From positions 16,683 to 80,682 of the forward strand of contig LSLI01000003.1 in assembly GCA_001577345.1 (NCBI GenBank): DNA of 64,000 bases. The letters run 5' to 3'. Both the position numbers and the translations under genes were made by a program. The notes below the pieces were generated by a model, which searched no databases, was not told where the DNA came from, and was given only the letters and a program-made list of their open reading frames with translations. This DNA is from Candidatus Gallionella acididurans (GTDB lineage Bacteria > Pseudomonadota > Gammaproteobacteria > Burkholderiales > Gallionellaceae). Positions 48,421-58,579 of this stretch are shown piece by piece; position 1 is the stretch's first letter; each line of letters starts with the position of its first letter.

Positions 48421-49928
48421 GGTTTCTGCGCGCGATTGATCAGGTATTGCGTCAGCAGAGGCACCGGGCGTCCGGTAGCACCTTTCTCCTTGCCGGACTT
48501 CCATGCGGTTCCGGCGATGTCCAGATGCGCCCAGCGGTAGTCTTTGGTGAAACGCGCCAGAAAGCAGGCGGCGGTGATGGTGCCGCCCGCCCGCCCGCCG
48601 ATGTTTTGCATGTCGGCGAAGTTGCTGTCAATCAGCGGTTGATAGTCTTCCCAAAGCGGCAGTTGCCATATCCTGTCGTGCGACTGGTCGCCAGCCGCCA
48701 GCAACTCCCTGGCAAGCTTGTCGTCATTGCTGAACATTCCGCTTGCGACGTGACCCAGGGCGATGACGCAGGCCCCGGTGAGCGTGGCGATATCAATCAC
48801 GGTGTCTGGATTGAATTTCTTCGAGTAGGTGAGGGCGTCGCACAGGATGAGACGGCCTTCGGCATCGGTGTTGAGTATTTCAATAGTCTGGCCGGACATC
48901 GAGGTGACGATGTCGCCGGGTTTGATTGCTTTGCCGCTGGGCAGGTTCTCGCAGGTCGGGATGACGCCGACCACGTTTATTTTCAGGCCCATTTCGGCGA
49001 TGGCCTGTATCGTGCCGAGTACGCTGGCCGCGCCGCACATATCGTATTTCATCTCGTCCATTTCGGCGCCTGGCTTGAGCGAGATGCCGCCGGAATCGAA
49101 GGTGATACCCTTGCCAACCAGCACGATGGGCTTGTGTTTCTTGTCTGCGCCGTGATATTCCAGTGTGATGAGCTTGGCCGGTTGCTCGCTGCCTTGCGTG
49201 ACGGAGAGTAACGAGCCCATGCCCAGTTTCCGCATATCCTTTTCTTCGAGTACAGTAGTCTTGATCGATTTGTGTGCCTTGCCCAGGGTCTGTGCCGCGG
49301 CGGCCAGATAGGTCGGGGTGCAGACGTTGCCCGGCAGATTTCCCAGGGTCTTGGCAAGGTCCATACCATGTGATACTGCTGCAGCCTGTTCCAGTGCACT
49401 CTTCAAGGCGGACGCCGGTTTGTCCAGCGTGGCGAAGGTGATATTTTTCAGTGTCGCGGCCTTGGCAGGTTTGCTCTTCAAGGCGTCGGAGCGATAAACA
49501 CTTTCGGCTGCCGCAAATACAGCTTGCCTGATGGTCCAGACCTGTCCTGAGCTTGTCGAAGTGGCGGCGTCTTTTCCAACACCCTCATCAATCAAATACA
49601 GCGTGGCATCCTTGGCAGGCGTGTTGTTCAACGCGCTGAAGGCTGCGCGCAGGATACTCACGGTGGCCTTGTTGTTCAACTCATCCGCTTTGCCCAGGCC
49701 GACCAGTAACACACGTTCGGCAGAAATGCCGGGAAGTTTATGCACCAGCAGGGTGGTTGCAGATTTTCCGCTCATGTCACCGTGTGCGATCAGGTCGCTG
49801 ATGGCATGTTTCGCCGCCTTGTCGATTATTTGTGCGGCTGGAGATAACTTTCCGCCTTCATATACGCCAACGACCACACAGTTGCTGCGTTGTTTGTCCG
49901 GAATGCTTTGTTTTATGCTAAATTCCAC
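48417..49928 (-). CDS. pepA: Leucyl aminopeptidase PepA
   Basis: 503-aa M17 metallo-exopeptidase; homologues also bind DNA. The signature NTDAEGRL is present, with the metal ligands in VGKGITFDSGGISLKPGAEM and KYDMCGAASVLG. The GTG start at 49928 has a GGGAG ribosome site and gives the usual MEFSIKQ-type N-terminus. A short dispersed repeat is inserted in frame around residues 122-130 (see 49541-49561). It is divergent from lptF. Confidence 0.95.
   Translation of the reverse strand: MEFSIKQSIPDKQRSNCVVVGVYEGGKLSPAAQIIDKAAKHAISDLIAHGDMSGKSATTLLVHKLPGISAERVLLVGLGKADELNNKATVSILRAAFSALNNTPAKDATLYLIDEGVGKDAATSTSSGQVWTIRQAVFAAAESVYRSDALKSKPAKAATLKNITFATLDKPASALKSALEQAAAVSHGMDLAKTLGNLPGNVCTPTYLAAAAQTLGKAHKSIKTTVLEEKDMRKLGMGSLLSVTQGSEQPAKLITLEYHGADKKHKPIVLVGKGITFDSGGISLKPGAEMDEMKYDMCGAASVLGTIQAIAEMGLKINVVGVIPTCENLPSGKAIKPGDIVTSMSGQTIEILNTDAEGRLILCDALTYSKKFNPDTVIDIATLTGACVIALGHVASGMFSNDDKLARELLAAGDQSHDRIWQLPLWEDYQPLIDSNFADMQNIGGRAGGTITAACFLARFTKDYRWAHLDIAGTAWKSGKEKGATGRPVPLLTQYLINRAQKP
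49541..49561. repeat. Short palindromic-type dispersed repeat within pepA
   Basis: CCTGTCCTGAGCTTGTCGAA followed by G: I recognise this as a short element seen in many copies in diverse bacterial genomes, usually between genes (recalled, not searched). Here it is in the coding sequence and reads as part of an ATSTSSGQVW loop on the PepA strand. Confidence 0.6.
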
Positions 49929-50006
49929 GTGATACTCCCTCGAATAACAACAACCCGCGTCGCGATGCCCGATTATCCGCAAACTTACCCTACAAAGTCA
50001 AAGCCG

Positions 50007-51098
50007 ATGCGTTCCGGGATTTTTCAGCGCGCTTTGATCAGCGAATTCGCCGGCAGCGGATTGCTGGTATTTACGGTATTGCTGGGCATAGTCGTAGTGA
50101 GCCAGTTGATACGCCTGCTGGGGGAGGCGGTCAGCGGCGTAGTTGCGGTAGATGGCGTGCTGGCCTTGCTGGGCTTCAGCGCCCTGAATTATCTGCCGGT
50201 ACTGCTTTCCATCAGTTTGTTCATATCCATCCTGCTTACCCTGTCGCGCTGTTATCGCGACAGTGAAATGGTGGTGTGGTTTTGTTCAGGTATCGGATTG
50301 ACGCGCTGGATACGTCCGGTCTTATGGTATGCCTTGCCTTTGGTCGGGTTGATTGCGCTGCTCAGCCTGGTGCTGTCGCCATGGGCTTTGCGCAAGGCCG
50401 ATGAGTTCAAGAACAGGCTGGAAAACCGTGATGATGTTACTGCGGCGACTCCAGGTTTGTTCCGCGAATCGAAACAGTCGGGCCGCGTGTATTTTATCGA
50501 AAATGTCAATCCGGGCACCAATCGCGTAGGCAAAACTTTTGTGCAATCCGAACAAAACGGCAAAATCGGAACGATGGCTGCTCAGCAGGGAATCCAGGAA
50601 ACTTTACCAAATGGCGATAGATTTTTGGTGTTGCTGAATGGTACTCGTTACGAAGGTACGCCCGGACAGCGCGATTATCGTATTGTGGAATTCGAACGTT
50701 ACGCAATGCGCATCGACGATACACCTGACAAGCTGGCTCAGCCTCAGGTGCGCGGCATGTCGACCCTGCAGTTATGGAAGAGCCACACAACATGGGACAT
50801 CTCCGAATTGGAGTGGCGCATCGGGTTGCCCATTAGTGCCGCGATTCTGGCTTTACTGGCGATTCCGCTGGGTTTTGTCAACCCCCGTGCCGGACGTTCA
50901 CTCAACCTGATCCTGGCGATCGTGTTATATATGCTCTACAACAACATGATCAGTGTGACCAATACCTGGGTGGGTCAGGGAACGCTTTCGGCCGGCATCG
51001 GCCTGTGGGGCATACATGCGGCGATGCTGGCGGTCACTGCGCTGATGTTCTTTCGGCGCATGACTTTGTTCAGCTGGCGTACGGTGTTCAAAAAATGA
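50007..51098 (+). CDS. lptF: LPS export ABC transporter permease LptF
   Basis: 363-aa inner-membrane subunit of the LptB2FG complex that extracts LPS. It begins MRSGIFQRALISEFAGSGLL, has membrane helices at about 20-40, 60-80, 105-125 and three near the C-terminus, and a periplasmic jellyroll-like domain between. ATG 49965 is also in frame and would add 14 residues. Its stop overlaps the lptG start (AATGA). Confidence 0.95.
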   Translation: MRSGIFQRALISEFAGSGLLVFTVLLGIVVVSQLIRLLGEAVSGVVAVDGVLALLGFSALNYLPVLLSISLFISILLTLSRCYRDSEMVVWFCSGIGLTRWIRPVLWYALPLVGLIALLSLVLSPWALRKADEFKNRLENRDDVTAATPGLFRESKQSGRVYFIENVNPGTNRVGKTFVQSEQNGKIGTMAAQQGIQETLPNGDRFLVLLNGTRYEGTPGQRDYRIVEFERYAMRIDDTPDKLAQPQVRGMSTLQLWKSHTTWDISELEWRIGLPISAAILALLAIPLGFVNPRAGRSLNLILAIVLYMLYNNMISVTNTWVGQGTLSAGIGLWGIHAAMLAVTALMFFRRMTLFSWRTVFKK

Positions 51099-52171
51099 AC
51101 TTGCTAACGCGCTATCTCGGCCGGGAAATTTATTTCAGCATCGGTCTGGTCTTTCTGGCGCTGATCATGTTGTTCGCCTTTCTGGACTTGATTCACGAGC
51201 TGAATGCGATGGGACAGGGGCAATATCACCTGGGTTATGTATTGCTTTTCGTGATACTGACGATACCGGGCCATATTTACGAGCTGTTTCCTGTGGCAGT
51301 CCTGATCGGTACCATCACTGCACTGGTGCAGATGGCCGGCAACTCGGAGCTGACGGTTATCCGTTCTTCCGGTGCTTCGCTTGGGCAGATGGTAGGTGCG
51401 TTGTTCAAGATCGCTTTGCCGCTGGTGATTTTGAGTTTCGTGTGCGGCGAACTGCTTGCGCCGCCAAGTGAACGGCTGGCGCAACAATTGCGATTGAAAG
51501 CGCAAAATGCACAAGTTTCGCTGCATGAATTCCGTTCGGGTGTCTGGGTCAAGGACGATAACAGTTTCGTGAATGTTAAAAGCGTGATGCCTGATACCAG
51601 CTTGTCGGATATCGATATATACCGTTTCGATCAGACCTATCACTTGCAGGCAATTACCAGGGCCAAGCGGGCAGAATTTATCGATCAGGGAGTTTGGCGC
51701 CTCGAAGATGTTCGTGAGACACTGTTTGGCAAAACGAATATTGACATTGCTTTGCAACCGCAACGGGAATGGCAGTCGACATTGACTCCGGCCATTTTGA
51801 GCGTATTGCTGGTGGTGCCGGATCAAATGTCCGTCTACGATTTGTACCAATACGCCACGCATTTGAAAGAGAATCGCCAAAAAAGCGCCCGCTATGAAAT
51901 CGCGATGTGGAACAAGCTTCTTAATCCATTATCACTGTTGGTGATGATGCTGCTGGCTTTGCCTTTTGCGACCTATCATCGGCGTGCGGGGGGTGTCGGA
52001 GCGATGATATTCCTGGGCATCGTATTGGGTTTGGTGTTCCACTTCGTGGGGCGCTTGTTTGCCAGCCTGGGTGCGCTCAACGACTGGCAGCCATTTATCA
52101 GCGCCACTGCAATGACTGGTTTGTTCCTGGTATTGGGAATATCGATGTTGTGGTGGACAGAGCGACGTTAG
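51095..52171 (+). CDS. lptG: LPS export ABC transporter permease LptG
   Basis: 358-aa partner of LptF with the same architecture, starting MNLLTRYLGREIYFSIGLVF; three N-terminal helices, a periplasmic domain and three C-terminal helices (MMLLALPFATYHRRAGGVGA region). It is translationally coupled to lptF by a 4-base overlap. Confidence 0.95.
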   Translation: MNLLTRYLGREIYFSIGLVFLALIMLFAFLDLIHELNAMGQGQYHLGYVLLFVILTIPGHIYELFPVAVLIGTITALVQMAGNSELTVIRSSGASLGQMVGALFKIALPLVILSFVCGELLAPPSERLAQQLRLKAQNAQVSLHEFRSGVWVKDDNSFVNVKSVMPDTSLSDIDIYRFDQTYHLQAITRAKRAEFIDQGVWRLEDVRETLFGKTNIDIALQPQREWQSTLTPAILSVLLVVPDQMSVYDLYQYATHLKENRQKSARYEIAMWNKLLNPLSLLVMMLLALPFATYHRRAGGVGAMIFLGIVLGLVFHFVGRLFASLGALNDWQPFISATAMTGLFLVLGISMLWWTERR

Positions 52172-52386
52172 AGCCGCTTTATGTATTCCTGATGATTGCC
52201 ATCAAGTCCACATTGATGAACATTTTGTGTGTTTTTGCTGTCTGAATGCTTTGAATACACAGGCGGGTTTCAGCGTGTGCAAGCATTCCCAACATTGAGT
52301 AACTTGCAGAGCTTGGGCGCTTTTGCATTTTGAACAGGTGGCGAAATTGGCGCAGCTTGCGCTCATGCAAGAGATAGGAGATGACT
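52172..52386. other. Intergenic region between lptG and the WG-repeat gene
   Basis: About 215 bases, lower in GC than its surroundings. No gene, terminator or clear promoter is seen apart from the AGGAG ribosome site at 52376-52380. Confidence 0.4.
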
Positions 52387-53472
52387 ATGGGCAGACTAAT
52401 CATAATTTTGTTCTGGGTGGCTGCCAGCGGTAGTGCGATGGCGGATGAAAGTTCGCTTTATATCACCACAACAAAAACAGGAACTTTTGCTATCGAGCCG
52501 CAGTTCGATAACGTGCGCGAATTTTCAGAAGGTCTTGCGGCAGTGAATATCGACAAAAAATGGGGATTTATCGATAGAGCCGGGAGGATAGCAATCAAGC
52601 CCCAGTTCAACGAAAACCAGGTTCAGTACTATGCTCATTTTAGTGATGGCCTCGCAGCGATTAGCTATGGAAACAAATGGGGTTTCATTGATAAAACCGG
52701 ACGGATAGCTATCAATCCTCAATTCGATGGCGATTATCGTTCCCCGCCGGGATTTTCAGAGGGGCTTGCTGTAGTGAGGTTTGGTTCAAAGTTCGGGTAT
52801 ATCGATAAAACAGGGCAGACAATTATCATGCCGCGGTTTGATGTTGCAAGATGGTTTTCGGACGGGATTGCAGTGGTCACAACAGGAGAAAAGCAGGGCT
52901 ATATAGACAAGACCGGGAGATTTGTAATACAGCCACAGTTTAATGTTGCAAGTAATTTCTCGGAAGGTCTTGCCGGCGTGAAGCCGGATAAAAAATTTGG
53001 GTATATCGACAGGACTGGGAAAATGGTAATCAATCCACAGTTTGATTACGCATCAAATTTTTCCGAAGGCCTTGCTGCCGTGGCGGTCGGCAACAAGTAC
53101 GGATATATTGATAAGACCGGGAAAATGGTTATAACACCCCAGTTTGAAACAACAATGATGACATTGTCGCAGAATGATTTTTCGGAAGGGCTTGTGGTTG
53201 TGCAATTTGGCGGTGTTAGCCGGCAATCGGGTTTCAGCGGAAAGTCCGGGTACATCGACAAAACAGGGGAAATGGTAATCAACCCGCAGTTTGATTATGC
53301 AACAAATTTTTCCGAAGGTCTTGCTGCCGTATGCATTAACGGTAGTGGCTGCGGGTATATAGATAAAACTGGAAAGATAGTTGTCAGCCTGACCTTTAGT
53401 GAGGCGGATCCGTTTCAGGATGGACTTGCACGCGTCCGAGTTGGAAATAAGTACGGCTTTATATACCGGTAG
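52387..53472 (+). CDS. Exported WG-repeat protein
   Basis: 361-aa protein with a signal peptide (MGRLIIILFWVAASGSAMA) and nine WG repeats covering the whole mature part; each has a [WFYQSC]-G-[FY]-I-D-[KR]-[TA]-G core followed by a PQF and an F-S-[ED]-G-L-A element. WG repeats form beta structures of unknown role. The ribosome site AGGAG is 6 bases before ATG 52387, which is preferred over ATG 52381. The gene is AT-richer, with codons such as ATA and AAA more common than in neighbours, hinting at transfer. Confidence 0.88.
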   Translation: MGRLIIILFWVAASGSAMADESSLYITTTKTGTFAIEPQFDNVREFSEGLAAVNIDKKWGFIDRAGRIAIKPQFNENQVQYYAHFSDGLAAISYGNKWGFIDKTGRIAINPQFDGDYRSPPGFSEGLAVVRFGSKFGYIDKTGQTIIMPRFDVARWFSDGIAVVTTGEKQGYIDKTGRFVIQPQFNVASNFSEGLAGVKPDKKFGYIDRTGKMVINPQFDYASNFSEGLAAVAVGNKYGYIDKTGKMVITPQFETTMMTLSQNDFSEGLVVVQFGGVSRQSGFSGKSGYIDKTGEMVINPQFDYATNFSEGLAAVCINGSGCGYIDKTGKIVVSLTFSEADPFQDGLARVRVGNKYGFIYR

Positions 53473-53670
53473 CCCAGCCTCTGGCCGCAACAATTTACGT
53501 CATGTCGGGCGGAGTTTTGAAATGTGGTAAAGCTCAAGGCAAGCAATGACGTTGCTTGTAATGGATTGCTGGGAGGGCTCTGTAAATATGTCCGCTTGCT
53601 TGCCAAGGCGCCAGGGAACGGTGATATTTCAGTTGCCGGCGCGGGCGTGCAAGCTTTAACCGCGCCGAGA

Positions 53671-54081
53671 TCAGCGCACTTGAAATGCCGGTGGGGCGCT
53701 GTTTCCGGAATCTTCAGCCTTGCGGGCTTCCTGTTCGCGCACCATCTTTCTGACTTCCTCGCGTTGCTTTACCGGTATTTTGTTAAAGGCGCGATATTTT
53801 TCCCGCGCGGCATTGCGTTGTTCGGGGGTGAGCTTGCTCCATTTCAACAGACGGTTGTGGTAGCGTTGTTTTTGGATGGGGGACAAGCGAGGGTAGCGCT
53901 TGGCGGTTTCGAGCAGGCGTTTTCGCTGAACACTCGGCAGTGTGTCCCACTGTTGGTCCAAAGGGGCAAGAGCCTCCCTTTGGTCAGGGCCCAGGGCACG
54001 CCAAGACAACGATGCCGCGCTGGCGGCATTTGTGCCGGAAATGCACAACAACAAAAACATCCCAATTACTGAAATTCGCAT
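53671..54081 (-). CDS. DUF3106-family exported protein
   Basis: 136-aa protein with a signal peptide (MRISVIGMFLLLCISGTNAA) and repeated L-[ST]-P-x-Q-[RK] type motifs (LGPDQREALAPLDQQWDTLP, LSPIQKQRY, LTPEQRNAAREKYRAF), the pattern of DUF3106. It is probably periplasmic and helical. It is third gene of a sigma factor-DUF3619-DUF3106 operon typical of betaproteobacteria. Confidence 0.88.
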   Translation of the reverse strand: MRISVIGMFLLLCISGTNAASAASLSWRALGPDQREALAPLDQQWDTLPSVQRKRLLETAKRYPRLSPIQKQRYHNRLLKWSKLTPEQRNAAREKYRAFNKIPVKQREEVRKMVREQEARKAEDSGNSAPPAFQVR

Positions 54082-54101
54082 CTACTGACAAGCATCAGCA
54101 A

Positions 54102-54434
54102 TCAATTGACGAAAACGTCGATAGGCATGTCGTCAGTCAAAATCGCCAGGTCAGTCTCATCAATTTGTTGTTCTTGCACATGATTCCAATAGCCCATTCC
54201 GATGACGGTCGTGGCGATCAGTAGTCCGGCAACCACCCATAGCCGGATTGGGCTCGGAATCAGGCGGTGTATGCCGTGCGCCATGCTGAGGGCGAAAACA
54301 GGGGCGCGAACCGGCTGCCGTTGCAAGGCATTCTGGCGGGCGCTGCTTAATGCCAATAGAGTGCTTTGGTCGAGTTGCCCGGTGCTTAGTGTCAGCAGGC
54401 GGGTGATCTTCTCAGGATCCAGGTTTGTAATCAT
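54102..54434 (-). CDS. DUF3619-family single-pass membrane protein
   Basis: 110-aa protein: cytoplasmic N-terminal part (about 1-62), one membrane helix (about 64-84, LWVVAGLLIATTVIGMGYW) and an acidic periplasmic tail (ETDLAILTDDMPIDVF). It overlaps the sigma factor stop by 4 bases. Gene order and topology resemble an anti-sigma factor, but that role is inference. Confidence 0.85.
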   Translation of the reverse strand: MITNLDPEKITRLLTLSTGQLDQSTLLALSSARQNALQRQPVRAPVFALSMAHGIHRLIPSPIRLWVVAGLLIATTVIGMGYWNHVQEQQIDETDLAILTDDMPIDVFVN

Positions 54435-55009
54435 GGCAATTCTACTCCTTTAGCTTTCAGAGACACGGAAAGCGCATGAACAGCACGCGAACAGTGGGTT
54501 TTTACGCTCCCCTCGGTGCAGCCCATTGCTGCTGCAGTCTCGTTTGTATCCAGTCCCTCCCAGTAACGCAGCAGGAATGCTTCTCGTTGACGCGCGGGCA
54601 AATTGCCAAGTGCATCCTCGATCAGGGCGATAATCTGCCTTTGTTGTAATGACGCTTCAGGGGCGGCGGGGGTGCTCTGGTTTTCGCTATCTTCAAGCAC
54701 ATCCAGAGGGTCGAATTCTTCATCATCATGTCTGGATTGCAACCCCGAAAACAGTGATACCCAGGCCGACCGGACTTTTTGCCGACGATAATAGTCGCGA
54801 ATCGTATTTTGCAAAATACGCTGGAACAGCATCGGCAGTTCCTCGGCGGGCTTGTCACCGTATTTTTCCGCCAGTTTGATCATCGCGTCCTGGACGATAT
54901 CCAGTGCGGCGTGATCGTCACGCACGGCATAGATCGCATGTTTATACGCGCGGCGCTCGACACTGGTGAGAAATTGGCTTAATTCGGCTGAACTGCTCAG
55001 TTTGACCAC
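54431..55009 (-). CDS. RNA polymerase sigma factor, ECF type
   Basis: 192-aa sigma-70 family member. Region 2 spans about residues 15-80 (DDHAALDIVQDAMIKLAEKY, LPMLFQRILQNTIRDYYRRQ) and region 4 about 130-185 (LPARQREAFLLRYWEGLDTN with the ETAAAMGCTEGSVKTHCSRA helix-turn-helix). The start is GTG 55009. Downstream DUF3619/DUF3106 genes are the probable partners. Confidence 0.92.
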   Translation of the reverse strand: MVKLSSSAELSQFLTSVERRAYKHAIYAVRDDHAALDIVQDAMIKLAEKYGDKPAEELPMLFQRILQNTIRDYYRRQKVRSAWVSLFSGLQSRHDDEEFDPLDVLEDSENQSTPAAPEASLQQRQIIALIEDALGNLPARQREAFLLRYWEGLDTNETAAAMGCTEGSVKTHCSRAVHALSVSLKAKGVELP

Positions 55010-55082
55010 CTTTGGTTAAGTTGGCGCATGGTAGCAAATTGCGCTCGATAGCGCTCGAAACCATTTTAAAACTCCGCAAAAG

Positions 55083-55111
55083 TTGACCAAAACGTTGCTA
55101 ACCTTTATCTT
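55083..55111 (+). promoter_or_regulatory. Putative sigma-70 promoter of ilvI
   Basis: TTGACC (55083-55088) and TATCTT (55106-55111) with a 17-base spacer, about 40 bases before the ilvI start. Assigned by consensus only. Confidence 0.5.
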
Positions 55112-55148
55112 ACACGGTCTTTTTTGGCTTAAATTTAGGGTGTTTGTG

Positions 55149-56858
55149 ATGGAGTTGACTGGTGCGGAGATCGCTATCCGCTGTTTGCAGGAGGAGGGGG
55201 TTGAATACATATTCGGCTATCCCGGCGGCGCGGTGCTGCATATTTATGACGCACTGTTCCAGCAAGACAGGGTTAAGCATATCCTGGTGAGACATGAACA
55301 GGCGGCGGTACATGCCGCCGATGGTTACGCGCGTTCTTCGGAAAAAGTGGGTGTGGCGCTGGTCACTTCCGGTCCCGGGATCACCAATGCGGTGACAGGT
55401 ATCGCCACGGCGTATATGGACTCGATACCACTGGTGATCATCAGCGGCCAAGTGCCCAGCTATGCCATCGGTGAAGATGCCTTCCAGGAGGTTGATGCTG
55501 TCGGAATCACCCGGCCTTGTGTTAAACATAACTTCCTGATCAAGCATGTGAAGGATATCGGGCCGACCATCAAGAAGGCGTTTTATCTGGCCAAATCAGG
55601 TCGCCCGGGCCCGGTGCTGGTGGATATCCCCAAGGATATTTCGAATCAAAAGACCGAATTCGTCTACCCGGACAGCGTCAGTATCCGCTCTTACAATCCG
55701 GTGGGAAAAGGCGATATCGAGCAGATCAGGCGCGCCGCGCAGCTGTTGCTGGAAGCAAAGCGGCCGATGATATATAGCGGCGGCGGCGTGGTGCTGTCGG
55801 GTGCATCGGCGCAATTGACCGAACTGGTGCGTCTGCTTGGCTTCCCGTGCACCAACACACTGATGGGCCTGGGTGGTTACCCAGCCACTGACAAACAGTT
55901 TCTCGGGATGCCCGGGATGCATGGAACCTATGAAGCATGCATGGCGATGCAATATTGCGATGTGCTGATAGCCATCGGCGCGCGCTTTGACGACCGCGTG
56001 GTCGGCAATGTAGAGCATTTCGCGCAGGTGCCGCGCAAGATCATCCATCTTGATATCGACCCTTCTTCGATTGCCAAGCGCGTCAAGGTCGATGTGCCTG
56101 TGGTGGGTGAGCTGAAACCGGTGCTGGAGCAATTGCTGGGCGAATTGCGCAACAGCAATAAAAAACCCGACCCGGCTACCCTGGCGGCATGGTGGAAGCA
56201 AGTGAATGAATGGCGCGTCAAGGGCGGCGGATTGCGCTATAAAAACTCCACCGAGATTATCAAGCCGCAATTCGTGATCGAAAAACTTTACGAGATTACC
56301 GGCGGAGACGCTTTCGTCACGTCGGATGTCGGCCAACACCAGATGTGGGCGGCGCAATACTACAAATTTAACAAGCCGCGCCGCTGGATCAACTCCGGCG
56401 GACTGGGCACGATGGGTTTCGGCCTGCCCGCAGCGATGGGGGTGCAGCTGATCAATCCGGGTGCGACGGTGGCCTGTGTGACGGGTGAAGGCAGTATCCA
56501 GATGAATATTCAGGAGCTGTCCACCTGCAAGCAATTCCACCTGCCGATCAAGGTGCTGTCGCTGAATAACCGTTATCTGGGCATGGTGCGGCAATGGCAG
56601 GAATTTTTTCACGGCAACCGTTATTCGGAGTCTTACATGGATGCCTTGCCGGATTTTGTGAAGCTGGCGGAAGCCTATGGTCATATCGGTGTGCGCATCG
56701 ACAAACCTTCGGATGTGGAGCCGGCATTGAAAGAAGCCTTTGCACGCAAGAATGATCTGGTGTTCATGGATTTTCAGACCGACCCGACGGAAAACGTGTT
56801 TCCGATGGTGCCGGGTGGCAAAGGTTTGTCCGAAGTGATTTTGTCGGAGGACCTGTAA
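55149..56858 (+). CDS. ilvI: Acetolactate synthase large subunit
   Basis: 569-aa thiamine-diphosphate enzyme that makes acetolactate/acetohydroxybutyrate for Val, Leu and Ile. Motifs: GYPGGAVLHIYDAL, VRHEQAAVHAADGYARSS with the catalytic glutamate, ALVTSGPGITNAVTGIA, and the ThDP site VTGEGSIQMNIQELSTC. ATG 55149 (MELTGAEIAIRCL) is the family start; the longer frame is rejected. The stop overlaps ilvH (TAATG). Confidence 0.96.
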   Translation: MELTGAEIAIRCLQEEGVEYIFGYPGGAVLHIYDALFQQDRVKHILVRHEQAAVHAADGYARSSEKVGVALVTSGPGITNAVTGIATAYMDSIPLVIISGQVPSYAIGEDAFQEVDAVGITRPCVKHNFLIKHVKDIGPTIKKAFYLAKSGRPGPVLVDIPKDISNQKTEFVYPDSVSIRSYNPVGKGDIEQIRRAAQLLLEAKRPMIYSGGGVVLSGASAQLTELVRLLGFPCTNTLMGLGGYPATDKQFLGMPGMHGTYEACMAMQYCDVLIAIGARFDDRVVGNVEHFAQVPRKIIHLDIDPSSIAKRVKVDVPVVGELKPVLEQLLGELRNSNKKPDPATLAAWWKQVNEWRVKGGGLRYKNSTEIIKPQFVIEKLYEITGGDAFVTSDVGQHQMWAAQYYKFNKPRRWINSGGLGTMGFGLPAAMGVQLINPGATVACVTGEGSIQMNIQELSTCKQFHLPIKVLSLNNRYLGMVRQWQEFFHGNRYSESYMDALPDFVKLAEAYGHIGVRIDKPSDVEPALKEAFARKNDLVFMDFQTDPTENVFPMVPGGKGLSEVILSEDL

Positions 56859-57349
56859 TGCGACACATCATTTCTCTGCTGATGGAAAATGAAGCGGGTG
56901 CCTTGTCCAGAGTGGCAGGGCTGTTTTCCGCACGCGGTTATAATATCGAATCATTGGTGGTCGCGCCGACCGAAGACCCGACTTTGTCGCGCATGACCAT
57001 CGTCACCAGCGGTTCTGACGCGGTCATAGAGCAGATCAACAAGCAGCTCAACAAACTGATCGACGTGGCTGCGGTGATGGATCTGAATGAGGGCGAGCAT
57101 TTGGAGCGCGAACTGATGCTGGTCAAAGTGCGTGCCGAAGGCGTGGCGCGGGATGAGTTGAAGCACATCGCGGATACTTTTCAGGGGCGCATCATCGACG
57201 TTTCGGATCGTACTCTCACCATAGAGCTGACTGATACCTGCGCCAGGCTGGATGGATTCCTGCAGGCGATAGGGCGCGACCTGATTCTTGAAACGGTTCG
57301 TAGCGGTGCTTCCGGCATCGGGCGCGGAGAACGGATTTTGAAACTTTGA
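56858..57349 (+). CDS. ilvH: Acetolactate synthase small (regulatory) subunit
   Basis: 163-aa subunit with an N-terminal ACT domain (MRHIISLLMENEAGALSRVA, GLFSARGYNIESL) that confers valine feedback control, and a C-terminal ALS domain (RDELKHIADTFQGRIIDVSD). Coupled to ilvI by a one-base overlap. Confidence 0.96.
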   Translation: MRHIISLLMENEAGALSRVAGLFSARGYNIESLVVAPTEDPTLSRMTIVTSGSDAVIEQINKQLNKLIDVAAVMDLNEGEHLERELMLVKVRAEGVARDELKHIADTFQGRIIDVSDRTLTIELTDTCARLDGFLQAIGRDLILETVRSGASGIGRGERILKL

Positions 57350-57453
57350 AGGCAATTGTCGGACATTAGCCGTTTGTTTGCAGTTAAACCTGCGGAGCGG
57401 ACAAGGCAACTGGAAACTGGCGACTACCCGCTAACAACCCAATTTTTTAATGA

Positions 57454-58479
<1,026 letters not shown>

Positions 58480-58579
58480 ACAGCCTTTGAAATGACGGGT
58501 TGCTGGTGGTTGGTTAATGGGTTTGCCGTTAGCTTTCAACTGGCGACCCGCGTCTAATGGCTATCAACCGGCAACTATT

